NCBI GenBank assembly: GCA_014584605.1
Contig: JACTMO010000080.1
Span: 1-64,000, forward strand
Direction of reading: 5' to 3'
Source: Bacteroidota bacterium
Lineage (GTDB): Bacteria; Bacteroidota; Bacteroidia; Flavobacteriales_F; PHOS-HE28
Length of the DNA: 64,000 bases
The translations under genes were made by a program, and so were the position numbers. Positions 1 through 8,235 of the stretch are shown piece after piece. Under the pieces are notes generated by a model. It was not told the DNA's origin, ran no database searches, and was given only the letters and a program-made list of their open reading frames with translations. Numbering within the stretch: the first letter of the stretch is position 1; every line of letters begins with the position of its first letter.

Positions 1-190
1 CGCGCGGACTTCCCCACAGTTCAACAGGACATCCACAACACCACCACACTCAGAAGTACCTTTACAAACCACTGCGCCTAAAATGGGGGTGCTTACACAT
101 GGTCATGACCGTGTTCACCCAAGTGTACAAGGAGAACGCGCTGGTGAGTGATGCGTAGCTCGGCCGCCGCCGACCCATCACTGAGCCCCC

Positions 191-1843
191 TCACCTCCCC
201 TTCAGCAGTTCGCGCGCGTTCTCCAGGGCGGCCTTGGTGGTCTTGCGGCCGCTGAGCATGCGGGCGAGCACCTCCACGCGTTCGTCGGCGAGCACGGGGC
301 GGATGTGGGTGGTGACGGCCTCGGCCTCGTGGTCCTTGTGCACCAGCAGATGCACATCGGCCTTGCTGGCGATCTGGGGCAGGTGGGTGATGGCGATCAC
401 CTGGCGGCGGCGGGCCATGGCGGCCATCAACTCGCCCACGCGGTCGGCCACCTCACCGCTCACGCCCGTGTCGATCTCGTCGAAGACCAGGCAGTCCAGG
501 CCGAGCCCTTCGGCGCTGCGCTCCAGCAGGGCCAGCATCACGCGGCCCAGTTCGCCGCCGCTGGCCACCTTCTCCAGCGGCTCGGGCGCGCGGTCCTTGT
601 TGGCGCTGAAGCGGGCGTGCACGGCGTCCATGCCGTCGGGTCCGGGATCCGTGAGGAGGTGCTCGAAGGCGAAGCGGGCGTGGGGCATGCCGAGCTTCTT
701 CAGGGCGGCCACCACCTCCACGGCGAGCTGCGGCATGGCCTTGCGGCGGGCGGCGCTGAGGCGTTCGGCGGTCTCCCGCACGTGTTGCCGCATCGCGGCC
801 GCCTGCCGTTCCAGCGCGGCGATGCGCTCCCCCAGGGTGCCGATGCGGCCGTGGCGGTCGCGCAGGTCCTCGCGCACGGCGATCAGCTCTTCGGTGCCTT
901 TCACCCGGTGCTTCACCTGCAGGCGCAGCAGCAGGTCCAGCCGTTCGCGCAGGCGCGTGGCGTGGGCGGGGTCCAGCACCACGGCGGCGGCCATGCGCTC
1001 GGCCTCCCCGGCGATGTCATCCAGTTCGATGCCCACGCTGTGCAGCCGATCCACCAGGGTGGCCAGGCCCGCGTCGTGGCGGGCGGCCTTGGCCAGGTGC
1101 TGGCGCAGCGCGGCCAGGGCGGGCACCACGCCGCCCTCGCTGGAGAGCGCGCGTTCGGCGTGCTGCAGTGCACCGAGGAGCTCGCCCGCATGCTCGGCGC
1201 GGTCCAGTTCGGCCTCCAGGGCCTCCTGCTCGTCCGCCTTCAGCTGTGCCTGGTCCAGTTCGTCCAGTTGGAAGGCCAGGTAGTCCAGCTCGGCGCGCGA
1301 GCGCTCTTCCTCGGCGCGGGCGCGGGCCAGCTCCTCCTCCACCGCCCGCCAGGCCCGGTGGTCGGCGCGGTAGGCGGTGACGGCCTTGGCGTGGCCGGCC
1401 ACCTGGTCCACCAGACCGAGCTGGAAACGCGGGTCGTTGAGCAGCAGTGTGTGGTGCTGGCTGTGCACATGGATGAGGCGTTCGCCCAGCTCGCGCAGCT
1501 GTTCGAGCCGCACGGGCGTGTCGTTCACGAAGGCGCGGCTGCGGCCACCCGGCTCCAGCTGGCGGCGGATGATCAGCGGCGTCTCCACGGGCACACCGGC
1601 CTGCTGGCACCAAGCGGAGAGCCAGGGGGCGGCGCTGTCCACCTCCAGTTCGATCACGCAGCGCTGCCGGGGGTCCCGCGCCAGGCCGGCATCCGCGCGT
1701 TCGCCCATGGCCAGGCCCAGCGCACCGATCAGGATGCTCTTGCCGCTGCCCGTCTCACCCGTGATGATGGTGAGCCCGGGCGATAGCTCCAGCTCCAGCC
1801 GGTCGATCAGCAGGTAGTTGGTGATGCGCAGGCGGTGCAGCAT
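191..1843 (-). CDS. recN: DNA repair ATPase RecN
   Basis: SMC-like ATPase that acts in recombinational repair of double-strand breaks. The 550-residue product has the full head-coiled coil-head arrangement: Walker A GETGSGKS near residue 30, a long Glu/Arg/Ala-rich coiled coil over about 150-370, the ABC signature ASGGELGRVM near 427 and Walker B LVFDEIDTGVSG just after. Length is normal for RecN. It lies 159 bases downstream of the DUF4835 gene on the same strand but has its own -7 box (TATCTTGG, 1872-1879). A striking 8-bp repeat array lies immediately upstream of that promoter. Family assignment is secure. Confidence 0.96.
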   Translation of the reverse strand: MLHRLRITNYLLIDRLELELSPGLTIITGETGSGKSILIGALGLAMGERADAGLARDPRQRCVIELEVDSAAPWLSAWCQQAGVPVETPLIIRRQLEPGGRSRAFVNDTPVRLEQLRELGERLIHVHSQHHTLLLNDPRFQLGLVDQVAGHAKAVTAYRADHRAWRAVEEELARARAEEERSRAELDYLAFQLDELDQAQLKADEQEALEAELDRAEHAGELLGALQHAERALSSEGGVVPALAALRQHLAKAARHDAGLATLVDRLHSVGIELDDIAGEAERMAAAVVLDPAHATRLRERLDLLLRLQVKHRVKGTEELIAVREDLRDRHGRIGTLGERIAALERQAAAMRQHVRETAERLSAARRKAMPQLAVEVVAALKKLGMPHARFAFEHLLTDPGPDGMDAVHARFSANKDRAPEPLEKVASGGELGRVMLALLERSAEGLGLDCLVFDEIDTGVSGEVADRVGELMAAMARRRQVIAITHLPQIASKADVHLLVHKDHEAEAVTTHIRPVLADERVEVLARMLSGRKTTKAALENARELLKGR

Positions 1844-1871
1844 GACGGGAACTTCAGCGATCCGAGGCCGG

Positions 1872-1879
1872 CCAAGATA
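1872..1879 (-). promoter_or_regulatory. recN -7 box
   Basis: TATCTTGG on the minus strand, close to the Bacteroidota TAnnTTTG consensus, 28 bases before the recN start codon. The octamer array begins about 25 bases further upstream. Confidence 0.55.
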
Positions 1880-1904
1880 GCCGTGGCCACCAACCGGTCC
1901 ATCC

Positions 1905-1992
1905 GCACATGTTCACAAGGGCACATGTTCACAAGGGCACATGAGCACATGGTCACATGAACACATGAGCACATGTGCATATGGCCACATGG
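1905..1992. repeat. Octamer tandem array (N-CACATG-N, 11 units)
   Basis: Eleven consecutive 8-base units in exact register. The first four form a perfect tandem 16-mer (GCACATGTTCACAAGG twice). Seven further units follow: gcacatga, gcacatgg, tcacatga, acacatga, gcacatgt, gcatatgg, ccacatgg. The array fills most of the gap between the DUF4835 stop codon and the recN promoter. It is not translated. Unit sequence drifts at the first and last base while CACATG is mostly kept. Confidence 0.9.
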
Positions 1993-2002
1993 AACGCCCG
2001 CT

Positions 2003-2911
2003 CTAGCTCCCCTTCATCATGTTCTGGTACCGGCTGATGTTGCCGGGGTCCACGATCTGCAGGGTGGTGAAGAGCTTGGTCTTCTCCTGGGCGGGCACGG
2101 GCTTGAAGAGCTCCACGAGCTCGTTGCCCTTGGCATTGAAGAACACCTGCAGGTTGTAGCTGGCGGGCTTGGCCTGGTGTACGCTGCGCAGGCTTTCAAT
2201 GGAGGTGGCCACCACCTTGCGCGCGGCGTCCAGCTCGGTGCTCATGCGGTCGAAGCCCTCACGGTGATAATCGTAGAGGCATTGGCGGAAGGGCCGGAAC
2301 ACGGCCTGCTGCTGGTTGTCCAGCAGCCAGTAGCGGTTCTTGGTGCCCTCGAAGGCCTTCCATCCAGGCTCCGCCGCATTCTGGGCGTTGTTCACGATCA
2401 CCTGCGCCACGTTGTAGTACTCGCTGCCGCCCATCGGGCTGAAGGTGTCGGCGTCCACCCCCAGGATGAAGTAGGCATAGAAGCCCATGATGCTGGCCAG
2501 GTTGTTGGTGAACCGGTCGGGGCTGAAGTCGATCTGGGTGTTCTCCAGGAAGTTGAACGCGACGTCGTTGTCCACCAGGTCGATCACCGGACTGTTGTAA
2601 TCGGTGCCGTACACAGGCCGGGCGTAGATCACCTGCAGGGTGCCCTTGAAGCGGTCCAGGCCTTCCTGCTCGTTGATGGTCAGCAGCATGTTCACCTCGA
2701 TGCGTTCCTGCTGGGTGAAGTTGCGGTTGGTCCATCGCCGCGTGTTCATCAGCTCGCGGATGGCGGTCTCCATGCTTTGCCAGATGCGTTTGGGCGTGCT
2801 CTGGATCTGCGGGGCGATGACGCTCACGGTGCAGTTGAACTCCTGGGCCGGGGTGGCCGTGGCCAGGGCCAGCAGCAGGAGCGGAAGCAGGGGGCGGAGG
2901 ATGCGGCGCAT
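2003..2911 (-). CDS. DUF4835 family secreted protein
   Basis: Exported protein of about 302 residues from a Bacteroidota-specific family of unknown biochemical function. An N-terminal signal peptide (MRRILRPLL, then a Leu/Ala-rich core ending ATPAQ) is followed by the family's typical opening, FNCTVSVIAPQIQST. The start was set at the ATG that gives the signal peptide; the open frame continues far upstream inside coaBC but has no basis there. The ATG lies 2 bases after the coaBC stop, so the two are probably translationally coupled. Position after bamD-rpoZ-coaBC and before recN matches a gene order I recognise from other Bacteroidota. An envelope or secretion-linked role is inference. Confidence 0.88.
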   Translation of the reverse strand: MRRILRPLLPLLLLALATATPAQEFNCTVSVIAPQIQSTPKRIWQSMETAIRELMNTRRWTNRNFTQQERIEVNMLLTINEQEGLDRFKGTLQVIYARPVYGTDYNSPVIDLVDNDVAFNFLENTQIDFSPDRFTNNLASIMGFYAYFILGVDADTFSPMGGSEYYNVAQVIVNNAQNAAEPGWKAFEGTKNRYWLLDNQQQAVFRPFRQCLYDYHREGFDRMSTELDAARKVVATSIESLRSVHQAKPASYNLQVFFNAKGNELVELFKPVPAQEKTKLFTTLQIVDPGNISRYQNMMKGS

Positions 2912-2913
2912 GG

Positions 2914-4113
2914 TCAGAGGCGGGCTTCGAGGCGGTCCAACAAGGCGCGGGCCACATCGGTCTTGCTCATCAACGGCAGGGCTACGGGATCGGTATCGGG
3001 GGCGATGAAGGTAACGCGGTTGGTGGGGTGGCCGAAGCCGGCACCGGCATCCTCCAGACTGTTCATCACCACCAGGTCCAGGCCCTTGCGCTGCAGCTTG
3101 CCGCGGGCGTGCGCCACGCCGTCGTTGGTCTCCAGGGCGAAACCCACCAGCAGCTGCCCGGGGCGGCGGTGGGCCCCGATCCAGGCCAGGATATCCTCGG
3201 TGCGCTCCAGGTCCAGCCGGTCCAGCGGGGCGTCCTTCTTCAGCTTGCGGGCCGCCGGGGCCGCCGGGCGGAAGTCGGCCACGGCGGCGCTCATCACCAC
3301 CACGTCGGCGTCGGGGGCCAGGCGTTTGCAGGCCACGGCCATTTGGGCGGCGGTGCCCACATCGGTGCGGGTGATGCCGGCCACGGCGGTGGTGAGCTGC
3401 ACCGGACCGGTGACGAGCTGCACGCGGGCGCCGCGCCGCGCGGCCTCCTCGGCGATGGCGAAGCCCATGCGGCCGCTGCTGCGATTGCCGATGTAGCGAA
3501 CCGGGTCGATCGGCTCCTGGGTGGGCCCGGCGCTGACCAGTACGCTGCGGCCGCTCCACGGCGAACTTCCGATCAGCGCATCGTGCAAGGCCCGCACCAG
3601 GTCGTCCGGTCCGGTCATCCGCCCTTCGCCCACCAGCCCGCTGGCCAGTTCGCCGTGCTCGGGCCCGATGCTGCGCACGCCGCGTTCCTTCAGCAGGGCC
3701 AGGTTGTGCCCGGTGGCCACGTCGCGCCACATCTCCAGGTCCATGGCGGGGGCCACGAACACCGGGCAGGTGGCGCTGAGCACGCAGGCCAGCAGCAGGT
3801 TGTCGCACTGCCCATGGGCCATCTTGGCCAGGGTGTTGGCCGTGGCGGGGGCCACCAGCAGGGCGTCGGCCCAGCGGGCCAGCTGAACGTGGTCGTTCCA
3901 GGTATCGGACCCCGAGACGAAGCCGGTGAGCACCGGGCGCCCGCTCAGGGTGCTGAGGGTGAGCGGGGTGACGAAGTCGTGCGCCGCGGGCGTCATCACC
4001 ACTTGCACCTCGGCCCCGGCCTTCACCAGGGCGCGCACCAACAGGGGGGCCTTGCAGGCGGCTATGCCTCCGGTAACGCCAAGCAGGATGCGACGAGGCA
4101 GCGCGGCGGACAT
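2914..4113 (-). CDS. coaBC: Bifunctional CoaBC (PPC decarboxylase / PPC synthetase)
   Basis: Catalyses two steps of coenzyme A synthesis: joining of 4'-phosphopantothenate to cysteine, then decarboxylation to 4'-phosphopantetheine. The N-terminal half (about 1-190) is the flavin-dependent CoaC domain, with GVTGGIAACKA at the start, a catalytic-type His in WNDHVQLARWAD, the APATANTLAKMAHG substrate motif and APAMDLEMW (Asp where many homologues have Asn). The second half is CoaB, with ILVSAGPT-like VSAGPTQEPIDPVRYIGN and SGRMG nucleotide-binding sequence. Length 399 is standard. It lies 25 bases downstream of rpoZ in the bamD operon. Confidence 0.96.
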   Translation of the reverse strand: MSAALPRRILLGVTGGIAACKAPLLVRALVKAGAEVQVVMTPAAHDFVTPLTLSTLSGRPVLTGFVSGSDTWNDHVQLARWADALLVAPATANTLAKMAHGQCDNLLLACVLSATCPVFVAPAMDLEMWRDVATGHNLALLKERGVRSIGPEHGELASGLVGEGRMTGPDDLVRALHDALIGSSPWSGRSVLVSAGPTQEPIDPVRYIGNRSSGRMGFAIAEEAARRGARVQLVTGPVQLTTAVAGITRTDVGTAAQMAVACKRLAPDADVVVMSAAVADFRPAAPAARKLKKDAPLDRLDLERTEDILAWIGAHRRPGQLLVGFALETNDGVAHARGKLQRKGLDLVVMNSLEDAGAGFGHPTNRVTFIAPDTDPVALPLMSKTDVARALLDRLEARL

Positions 4114-4138
4114 CGGGGTGCCGACAGGCCCGGTGGAC

Positions 4139-4486
4139 TTAGGCGTTGGCGGTCGCCGGGGCCGCTTCCCCGTCCTCGGGGCGGCGAATGTGCAGGCGAC
4201 CCTCGATCAGCTCCTGCACCGCGATGGCCGAGGGTTTCGGCATCTTCTCGTAGAGCTTGCTGAGCTCGATCTGCTCGCGGTTCTCGTACACCTCCTCCAG
4301 GTTCTCACCCGACACGGCGAACTCCTCGAGCTTGGCGCCGAGCTCCTCCTTGATGCCCAGGGCCACCTGGTTGGCGCGTTTGCCGAGGATCACCACGGTC
4401 TCGTACACGTTGCCGACCTCCTGGTCGAGCTGGGCCACGTTGCGGGTCACGGTGGTCTTGGCGGCGTTCTGGTGCTTGGGGGTCAT
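4139..4486 (-). CDS. rpoZ: RNA polymerase omega subunit family protein
   Basis: Small RNA polymerase-associated subunit that helps assemble and stabilise the enzyme. The 115-residue product has the Bacteroidota omega pattern: NVYETVVILGKRANQVAL, then IKEELGAKLEEFA and ENREQIELSKLYEKMPKP. The ATG overlaps the bamD stop by four bases (ATGA), indicating translational coupling. Divergent from enterobacterial RpoZ but typical for this phylum. Confidence 0.9.
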   Translation of the reverse strand: MTPKHQNAAKTTVTRNVAQLDQEVGNVYETVVILGKRANQVALGIKEELGAKLEEFAVSGENLEEVYENREQIELSKLYEKMPKPSAIAVQELIEGRLHIRRPEDGEAAPATANA

Positions 4487-5313
4487 GGCGTCGGTGCGGG
4501 GGATGAGGCGTGGAGCTTCAGGCGGCAGGCGTCGGCCATGCGTTTCACCGCAACGGTGCGCTCGGCCTCCGGAAAAGCGTCCGCGAAGGTATCACAACTC
4601 TTGATCGCAGCGCGCAGGCGCTCCTCGCGCTTGCTCTCGATGCTGTTCTCGGCCAGCAGCACGGCGCTTTCGGCCGCCAGATACAGGGCCTCCTCGCGGA
4701 AACGGCTGTTGGGCCAGGTGCGCAGGAACTGCTCGGCCGCCACCCCGGCCGCCTGGTGGTTGCGCAGCTTGTGGTACTGCCGAACCCCCTCGAAGTCCTT
4801 CACCTCCAGCTTGTTCCGAAGCACGTCGATCAGCGTGTTGCAGCTGTCCTTCAGCGTCGATCCGGGGTAGCGGATCAGAAAGAGCTGTAGGGCGTCGATG
4901 GCCGAACGCGTGTCGGTCTGGTCCAGCTCGTAGCTGGGCGAGTTCTTGTAGTGGCAATAGGCCGTGAGGAAGGCGCATTCCTCGGCATACTGGCTGGTGG
5001 GGAAGGTGCGCGTGAAGTTGCCCAGGTAGTAGCCGGACATGGTGTAGTCCTTCATGCCGAAGAAGCTCTTGGCATGCAGGTAGTTCACCCGCTCGCTCAT
5101 GGACGAGCCGCGCGTCAGGGTCACCAGCTCCTCCAGCAGGGGAAGCGCCTTCTCGAACTGTGCCTTGTCATAGAACTCCTGGGCCGTCCGCAGCTTCAGG
5201 TCCAGGTCGTTGCTCTTGAGCGCCTTGTTGAACTTGCCGCAGCCTACCAGCAAGGCGACGACCATGCCCGGGAACAGGAGCAGGGCGACAGGGACCGGTC
5301 GGATACGGGGCAA
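4483..5313 (-). CDS. bamD: Outer membrane assembly lipoprotein BamD
   Basis: Lipoprotein component of the BAM complex that inserts beta-barrel proteins into the outer membrane. A lipobox (LLVGC) is followed by TPR-like helices (FYDKAQFEKALPLLEEL, YYLGNFTRTFPTSQYAEE). The open frame reaches 5508 but crosses a good -7 box at 5334-5341, so the start must be further in. An ATG at 5265 would leave only nine residues before the lipid-accepting Cys, too few for a signal peptide. The TTG at 5313 gives a normal signal (LPRIRPVPVALLLFPGM...) and is preferred. First gene of the bamD-rpoZ-coaBC-DUF4835 unit. Confidence 0.85.
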   Translation of the reverse strand: MPRIRPVPVALLLFPGMVVALLVGCGKFNKALKSNDLDLKLRTAQEFYDKAQFEKALPLLEELVTLTRGSSMSERVNYLHAKSFFGMKDYTMSGYYLGNFTRTFPTSQYAEECAFLTAYCHYKNSPSYELDQTDTRSAIDALQLFLIRYPGSTLKDSCNTLIDVLRNKLEVKDFEGVRQYHKLRNHQAAGVAAEQFLRTWPNSRFREEALYLAAESAVLLAENSIESKREERLRAAIKSCDTFADAFPEAERTVAVKRMADACRLKLHASSPAPTP

Positions 5314-5333
5314 GGGCGGACGGAAAAGGCGGG

Positions 5334-5341
5334 CAAAGATA
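5334..5341 (-). promoter_or_regulatory. bamD operon -7 box
   Basis: TATCTTTG on the minus strand, a perfect TAnnTTTG match. The predicted transcript start falls about 15 bases before the preferred TTG start of bamD. Confidence 0.65.
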
Positions 5342-5491
5342 CGCCGGTTGGGCGCGCACCCCAGCGCTTCCGTGTCCAGGGCCGCTTCCGGAACGCCCTG
5401 GCCTTCCCCGCTCCGTTCGGCCCGGCTTATCAACGCGTCCCTTGCAGCAACTCCTCTCCGGCCCTCTCCTGCCCCATGCACGGACCATTGA

Positions 5492-5499
5492 TACTTTTG
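5492..5499 (+). promoter_or_regulatory. -7 box for the PLP acyltransferase gene
   Basis: TACTTTTG on the plus strand, a perfect TAnnTTTG match, 20 bases before the ATG at 5520. It forms a divergent promoter region with bamD. Confidence 0.6.
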
Positions 5500-5519
5500 C
5501 CGCGTCAACCGCCGCCCCC

Positions 5520-6770
5520 ATGAACGACATCTTCGACAAGATCCGCAAGGACCTCGGCCCCATCGGGCGCCATGCCAAGGACAGCCACGGCTACTTCAGC
5601 TTCCCCAAGCTGGAAGGCGAGCTGGGCGCCCACATGACCTTCCGCGGCAAGCCCGTGCTGGTGTGGAGCCTGAACAACTACCTGGGCCTGGCCAACCACC
5701 CGGAGGTCCGTGCGGTGGACGCTCAGGCCGCCAAGGACTGGGGCATGGCCTACCCCATGGGCGCACGCATGATGAGCGGGCAGACCAGGTACCATGAACA
5801 GCTGGAGAACGAGCTGAGCGCCTTCATGGGCAAGGAGGACACCTTCCTGCTGAACTACGGCTACCAGGGCTGCATGAGCGCCATCGAGGCCATGCTGGGC
5901 CGACATGATGTGCTGGTCTACGACAGCGAGTGCCATGCCTGCATGATCGACGGCGCCCGCCTGCACATGGGCAAGCGCTTCGTGTATCAGCACAACGACA
6001 TGGCCAGCCTGGACAACATGCTGGAGAAGGCGGCCAAGGTGACCAAGGAGACCGGCGGCGGCATCCTGGTGATGACCGAGGGCGTGTTCGGCATGGCCGG
6101 CGACCAGGGCAAGCTCAAGGAGATCGTGGAGCGCAAGGCCAAGTACAACTTCCGCCTCTTCGTGGACGATGCCCACGGCTTCGGCATGATGGGCCGCGAC
6201 GGACGCGGCACGGCCGATGCCCAAGGCGTGCAGGACGGGGTGGACGTGTACTTCGGCACCTTCGCCAAGGCCATGGCCACCATCGGCGCCTTCGTCAGCG
6301 GTCCCGAGGATGTGATCATGTACCTGCGCTACAACATGCGCAGCCAGACCTTCGCCAAGAGCCTGCCCATGCCCGTGGTCATCGGTGCCCTCAAGCGCCT
6401 GGAGATGATCCGCACCCGGCCGGAGTTCAGCCAGAAGCTCTGGACCATCACCCGCGCCCTGCAGGACGGCCTGCGCAAGGCCGGGCTCGACATCGGCGTC
6501 ACCAACAGTTGCGTGACCCCGGTGATGATGCACGGCAGCATCCCCGAGGCCACCAACGTGGTGCTTGACCTGCGCGAGAACCACGGCATCTTCTGCAGCA
6601 TCGTGGTGTACCCGGTGGTGCCCAAGGACACCATCCTCCTGCGCCTGATCCCCACCGCCGTCCATACCCTGGAGGATGTGGAACGCACCATCCGCAGCTT
6701 CGCCCAGGTGAACGAACGCCTGCGCACCGGCGCCTACGCGGCGGACAAGGTGGTGGAGATGAAGGTCTGA
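5520..6770 (+). CDS. PLP-dependent alpha-oxoamine synthase (serine palmitoyltransferase-like)
   Basis: Fold-type I PLP enzyme condensing an acyl-CoA with an amino acid. The sequence is closest to the Bacteroidota serine palmitoyltransferase-like group, which starts sphingolipid synthesis. Visible features: substrate-site NNYLGLANHPEV, YGYQGCMSAIEA, cofactor Asp and His in VDDAHGFG, and the PLP lysine K250 in GTFAKAMATIGAF. Length 416 is standard. The ATG at 5520 was chosen because the upstream part of the frame crosses the promoter. The family also holds 8-amino-7-oxononanoate synthase and 2-amino-3-ketobutyrate CoA ligase; absence of bio genes nearby argues mildly against BioF. Confidence 0.88.
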   Translation: MNDIFDKIRKDLGPIGRHAKDSHGYFSFPKLEGELGAHMTFRGKPVLVWSLNNYLGLANHPEVRAVDAQAAKDWGMAYPMGARMMSGQTRYHEQLENELSAFMGKEDTFLLNYGYQGCMSAIEAMLGRHDVLVYDSECHACMIDGARLHMGKRFVYQHNDMASLDNMLEKAAKVTKETGGGILVMTEGVFGMAGDQGKLKEIVERKAKYNFRLFVDDAHGFGMMGRDGRGTADAQGVQDGVDVYFGTFAKAMATIGAFVSGPEDVIMYLRYNMRSQTFAKSLPMPVVIGALKRLEMIRTRPEFSQKLWTITRALQDGLRKAGLDIGVTNSCVTPVMMHGSIPEATNVVLDLRENHGIFCSIVVYPVVPKDTILLRLIPTAVHTLEDVERTIRSFAQVNERLRTGAYAADKVVEMKV

Positions 6771-6927
6771 ACCGCGCCCGGCGGGACCCATCGAAAGCGC
6801 CCGGCCCCTGGCCTGCAGGCTCGGAGGATACCGGCCGTATGGTCAAGTCCCCGAGCTTGGGATCGCCGATCGAGGCTTACCGTACGACCGCTCCAATACG
6901 CGGCGGTGGTCCGGGGCTCGCTTCGCC

Positions 6928-7350
6928 TTACTGGAACTTGATCCGGTCGATGCTGAACCGGCCGCTACCTGTGAACAGCAACGCGCTGAAGGACAGCAAG
7001 TAAAACAGCGCCAGTTCACGCTCTTTCAAGGGTGCGCCCGCGTCCACCACGAACACCGCGACCCCCATGGCGATCAGCAGGGGGATGAGCGCCGCCCGGG
7101 TCCACAGCCCCAACACCACCAAGGCCGAACAGATCGCCTCGGCGAACACGATCAGCACCAGCGAAGGGGCGGACCCGATGCCCAGCGGGTCGGCGAAACT
7201 GTCCATGCGCTCACCGAAATGGGCCAGCTTGGGCCACCCGTGCAGCCAGAACATGCCGCCGCCCGATGCCACGCGCAGCAGCAGCAGTCCGAAGTCCTCG
7301 TTCACCGGTTCACTGTTCAGGAGCATGCGGTTGGAATTGGGCACGAACAT
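6928..7350 (-). CDS. DoxX family membrane protein
   Basis: Inner membrane protein of about 140 residues with four predicted helices (LLLLRVASGGGMFWLHGW; LVLIVFAEAICSALVVLGL; ALIPLLIAMGVAVFVV; ALFYLLSFSALLF). The early Gly/His/Lys pattern (HGWPKLAHFG) is characteristic of DoxX/YphA-like proteins. The frame is open upstream to 7587, but those residues are Arg-rich and uninformative, so the ATG at 7350 was chosen; the ATG at 7326 is also possible. The exact function of DoxX proteins here is unknown. It is divergent from the TPR gene. Confidence 0.8.
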   Translation of the reverse strand: MFVPNSNRMLLNSEPVNEDFGLLLLRVASGGGMFWLHGWPKLAHFGERMDSFADPLGIGSAPSLVLIVFAEAICSALVVLGLWTRAALIPLLIAMGVAVFVVDAGAPLKERELALFYLLSFSALLFTGSGRFSIDRIKFQ

Positions 7351-7453
7351 ACCGGGCCGTGGAAGCGCCTCACCGACGTTCCCTGCGGAACTAATCCACG
7401 GGCGGGCGTGGAAGGCCTGAACCCGGGCCCTCCGGATCCCGTTGAAGGGGGCC

Positions 7454-8167
7454 ATGCGCAGGATCCATCTCTTTGCCGCCCTGTTGGTGGCCACCCTCGT
7501 GCAGGGCCAGCAGGCCACCGACGGCTTTGCCGACGGCCTGGCCGCCGTCCGCCAACAGGAGCACCGCACGGCCGTCGACATCTTCACCGGGGTGATCGCC
7601 CAACGCCCCGCCCAGGCCAGGGCCTGGTACTACCGCGGCCTGAGCCGCGAGGCCCTGGGCGACCGTGTCGGTGCCCTGCACGATCTGGACCGGGCCCTGT
7701 TGCTGGAACCTGCGGACCTTAACATCAGGCTCCGACGGGCCGAGACCCTGGTGCAGGCCGAGCGCTATGCGGAAGCCGAAGCCGATCTGCGTGTGGTCCT
7801 GGAGGCCGCTCCCGGGCAGGCCATCGCCTTGCACGCCCGATACACCTGGGGCCAGGTCCTGGTGGCTCAAGGCGACCGCGAAGGGGCACTGGCTTTGTAC
7901 GACGAGCTGGTGCGCCTGGCCCCCGGCGAGGCCAAGGCCTGGTGCAACCGCGGCCTGGTGCGCAACGGCCTGGGTGAACACGAGGCCGCCATGGCCGACC
8001 TCTCCCACGCGCTGTCCCTGGACCCTTCCCTGGTGATGGCGTACGGTGCCCGGGCTCAGGCCCTGATCGCCCTGGGACGTGCCCCGGAAGCCTGTGCCGA
8101 CATCGTCAAGGCCCGCGAGCTGGGCGATACCAGCCTCGATGAACTGTTGATCATCTACTGCCTTTGA
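7454..8167 (+). CDS. Secreted TPR repeat protein
   Basis: Exported 237-residue protein: signal peptide MRRIHLFAALLVATLVQG, then five or six consecutive tetratricopeptide repeats over the rest (for example ARAWYYRGLSREALGDRVGAL, AKAWCNRGLVRNGLGEHEAAM). TPRs form a superhelical protein-binding surface; the partner is unknown. The ATG at 7454 was preferred over the frame's first ATG at 7442 because it begins the signal peptide directly. It ends 68 bases before thrS but thrS has its own promoter. Confidence 0.82.
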   Translation: MRRIHLFAALLVATLVQGQQATDGFADGLAAVRQQEHRTAVDIFTGVIAQRPAQARAWYYRGLSREALGDRVGALHDLDRALLLEPADLNIRLRRAETLVQAERYAEAEADLRVVLEAAPGQAIALHARYTWGQVLVAQGDREGALALYDELVRLAPGEAKAWCNRGLVRNGLGEHEAAMADLSHALSLDPSLVMAYGARAQALIALGRAPEACADIVKARELGDTSLDELLIIYCL

Positions 8168-8182
8168 GCGCCCGATCGGGGC

Positions 8183-8190
8183 TATCTTCG
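8183..8190 (+). promoter_or_regulatory. thrS -7 box
   Basis: TATCTTCG, a TAnnTTYG variant, 45 bases before the thrS start. It probably drives thrS-infC-rpmI-rplT. Confidence 0.55.
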
Positions 8191-8235
8191 CGCCCCTTTC
8201 GCGACCACCGTTCGTAAGGTGGCCGAAGCGCTTCG

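Noticed and set aside
1-190. Short open frames and a TCCACAAC stretch resembling a DnaA box
   Set aside because: The frames are under 25 codons with no promoter or family pattern. A single box-like sequence without a cluster or AT-rich unwinding region does not indicate an origin. I see no supported feature in this segment.
305-1786. Long antisense open frame opposite recN (and similar ones opposite most genes)
   Set aside because: High G+C at codon third positions leaves antisense frames open. The products are Gly/Ala/His/Arg-rich without domains, whereas the sense products are recognised families.
1905-1992. CRISPR array or coding repeat
   Set aside because: The units are 8 bp with no spacers, and stops occur in the frames, so it is a simple tandem array.
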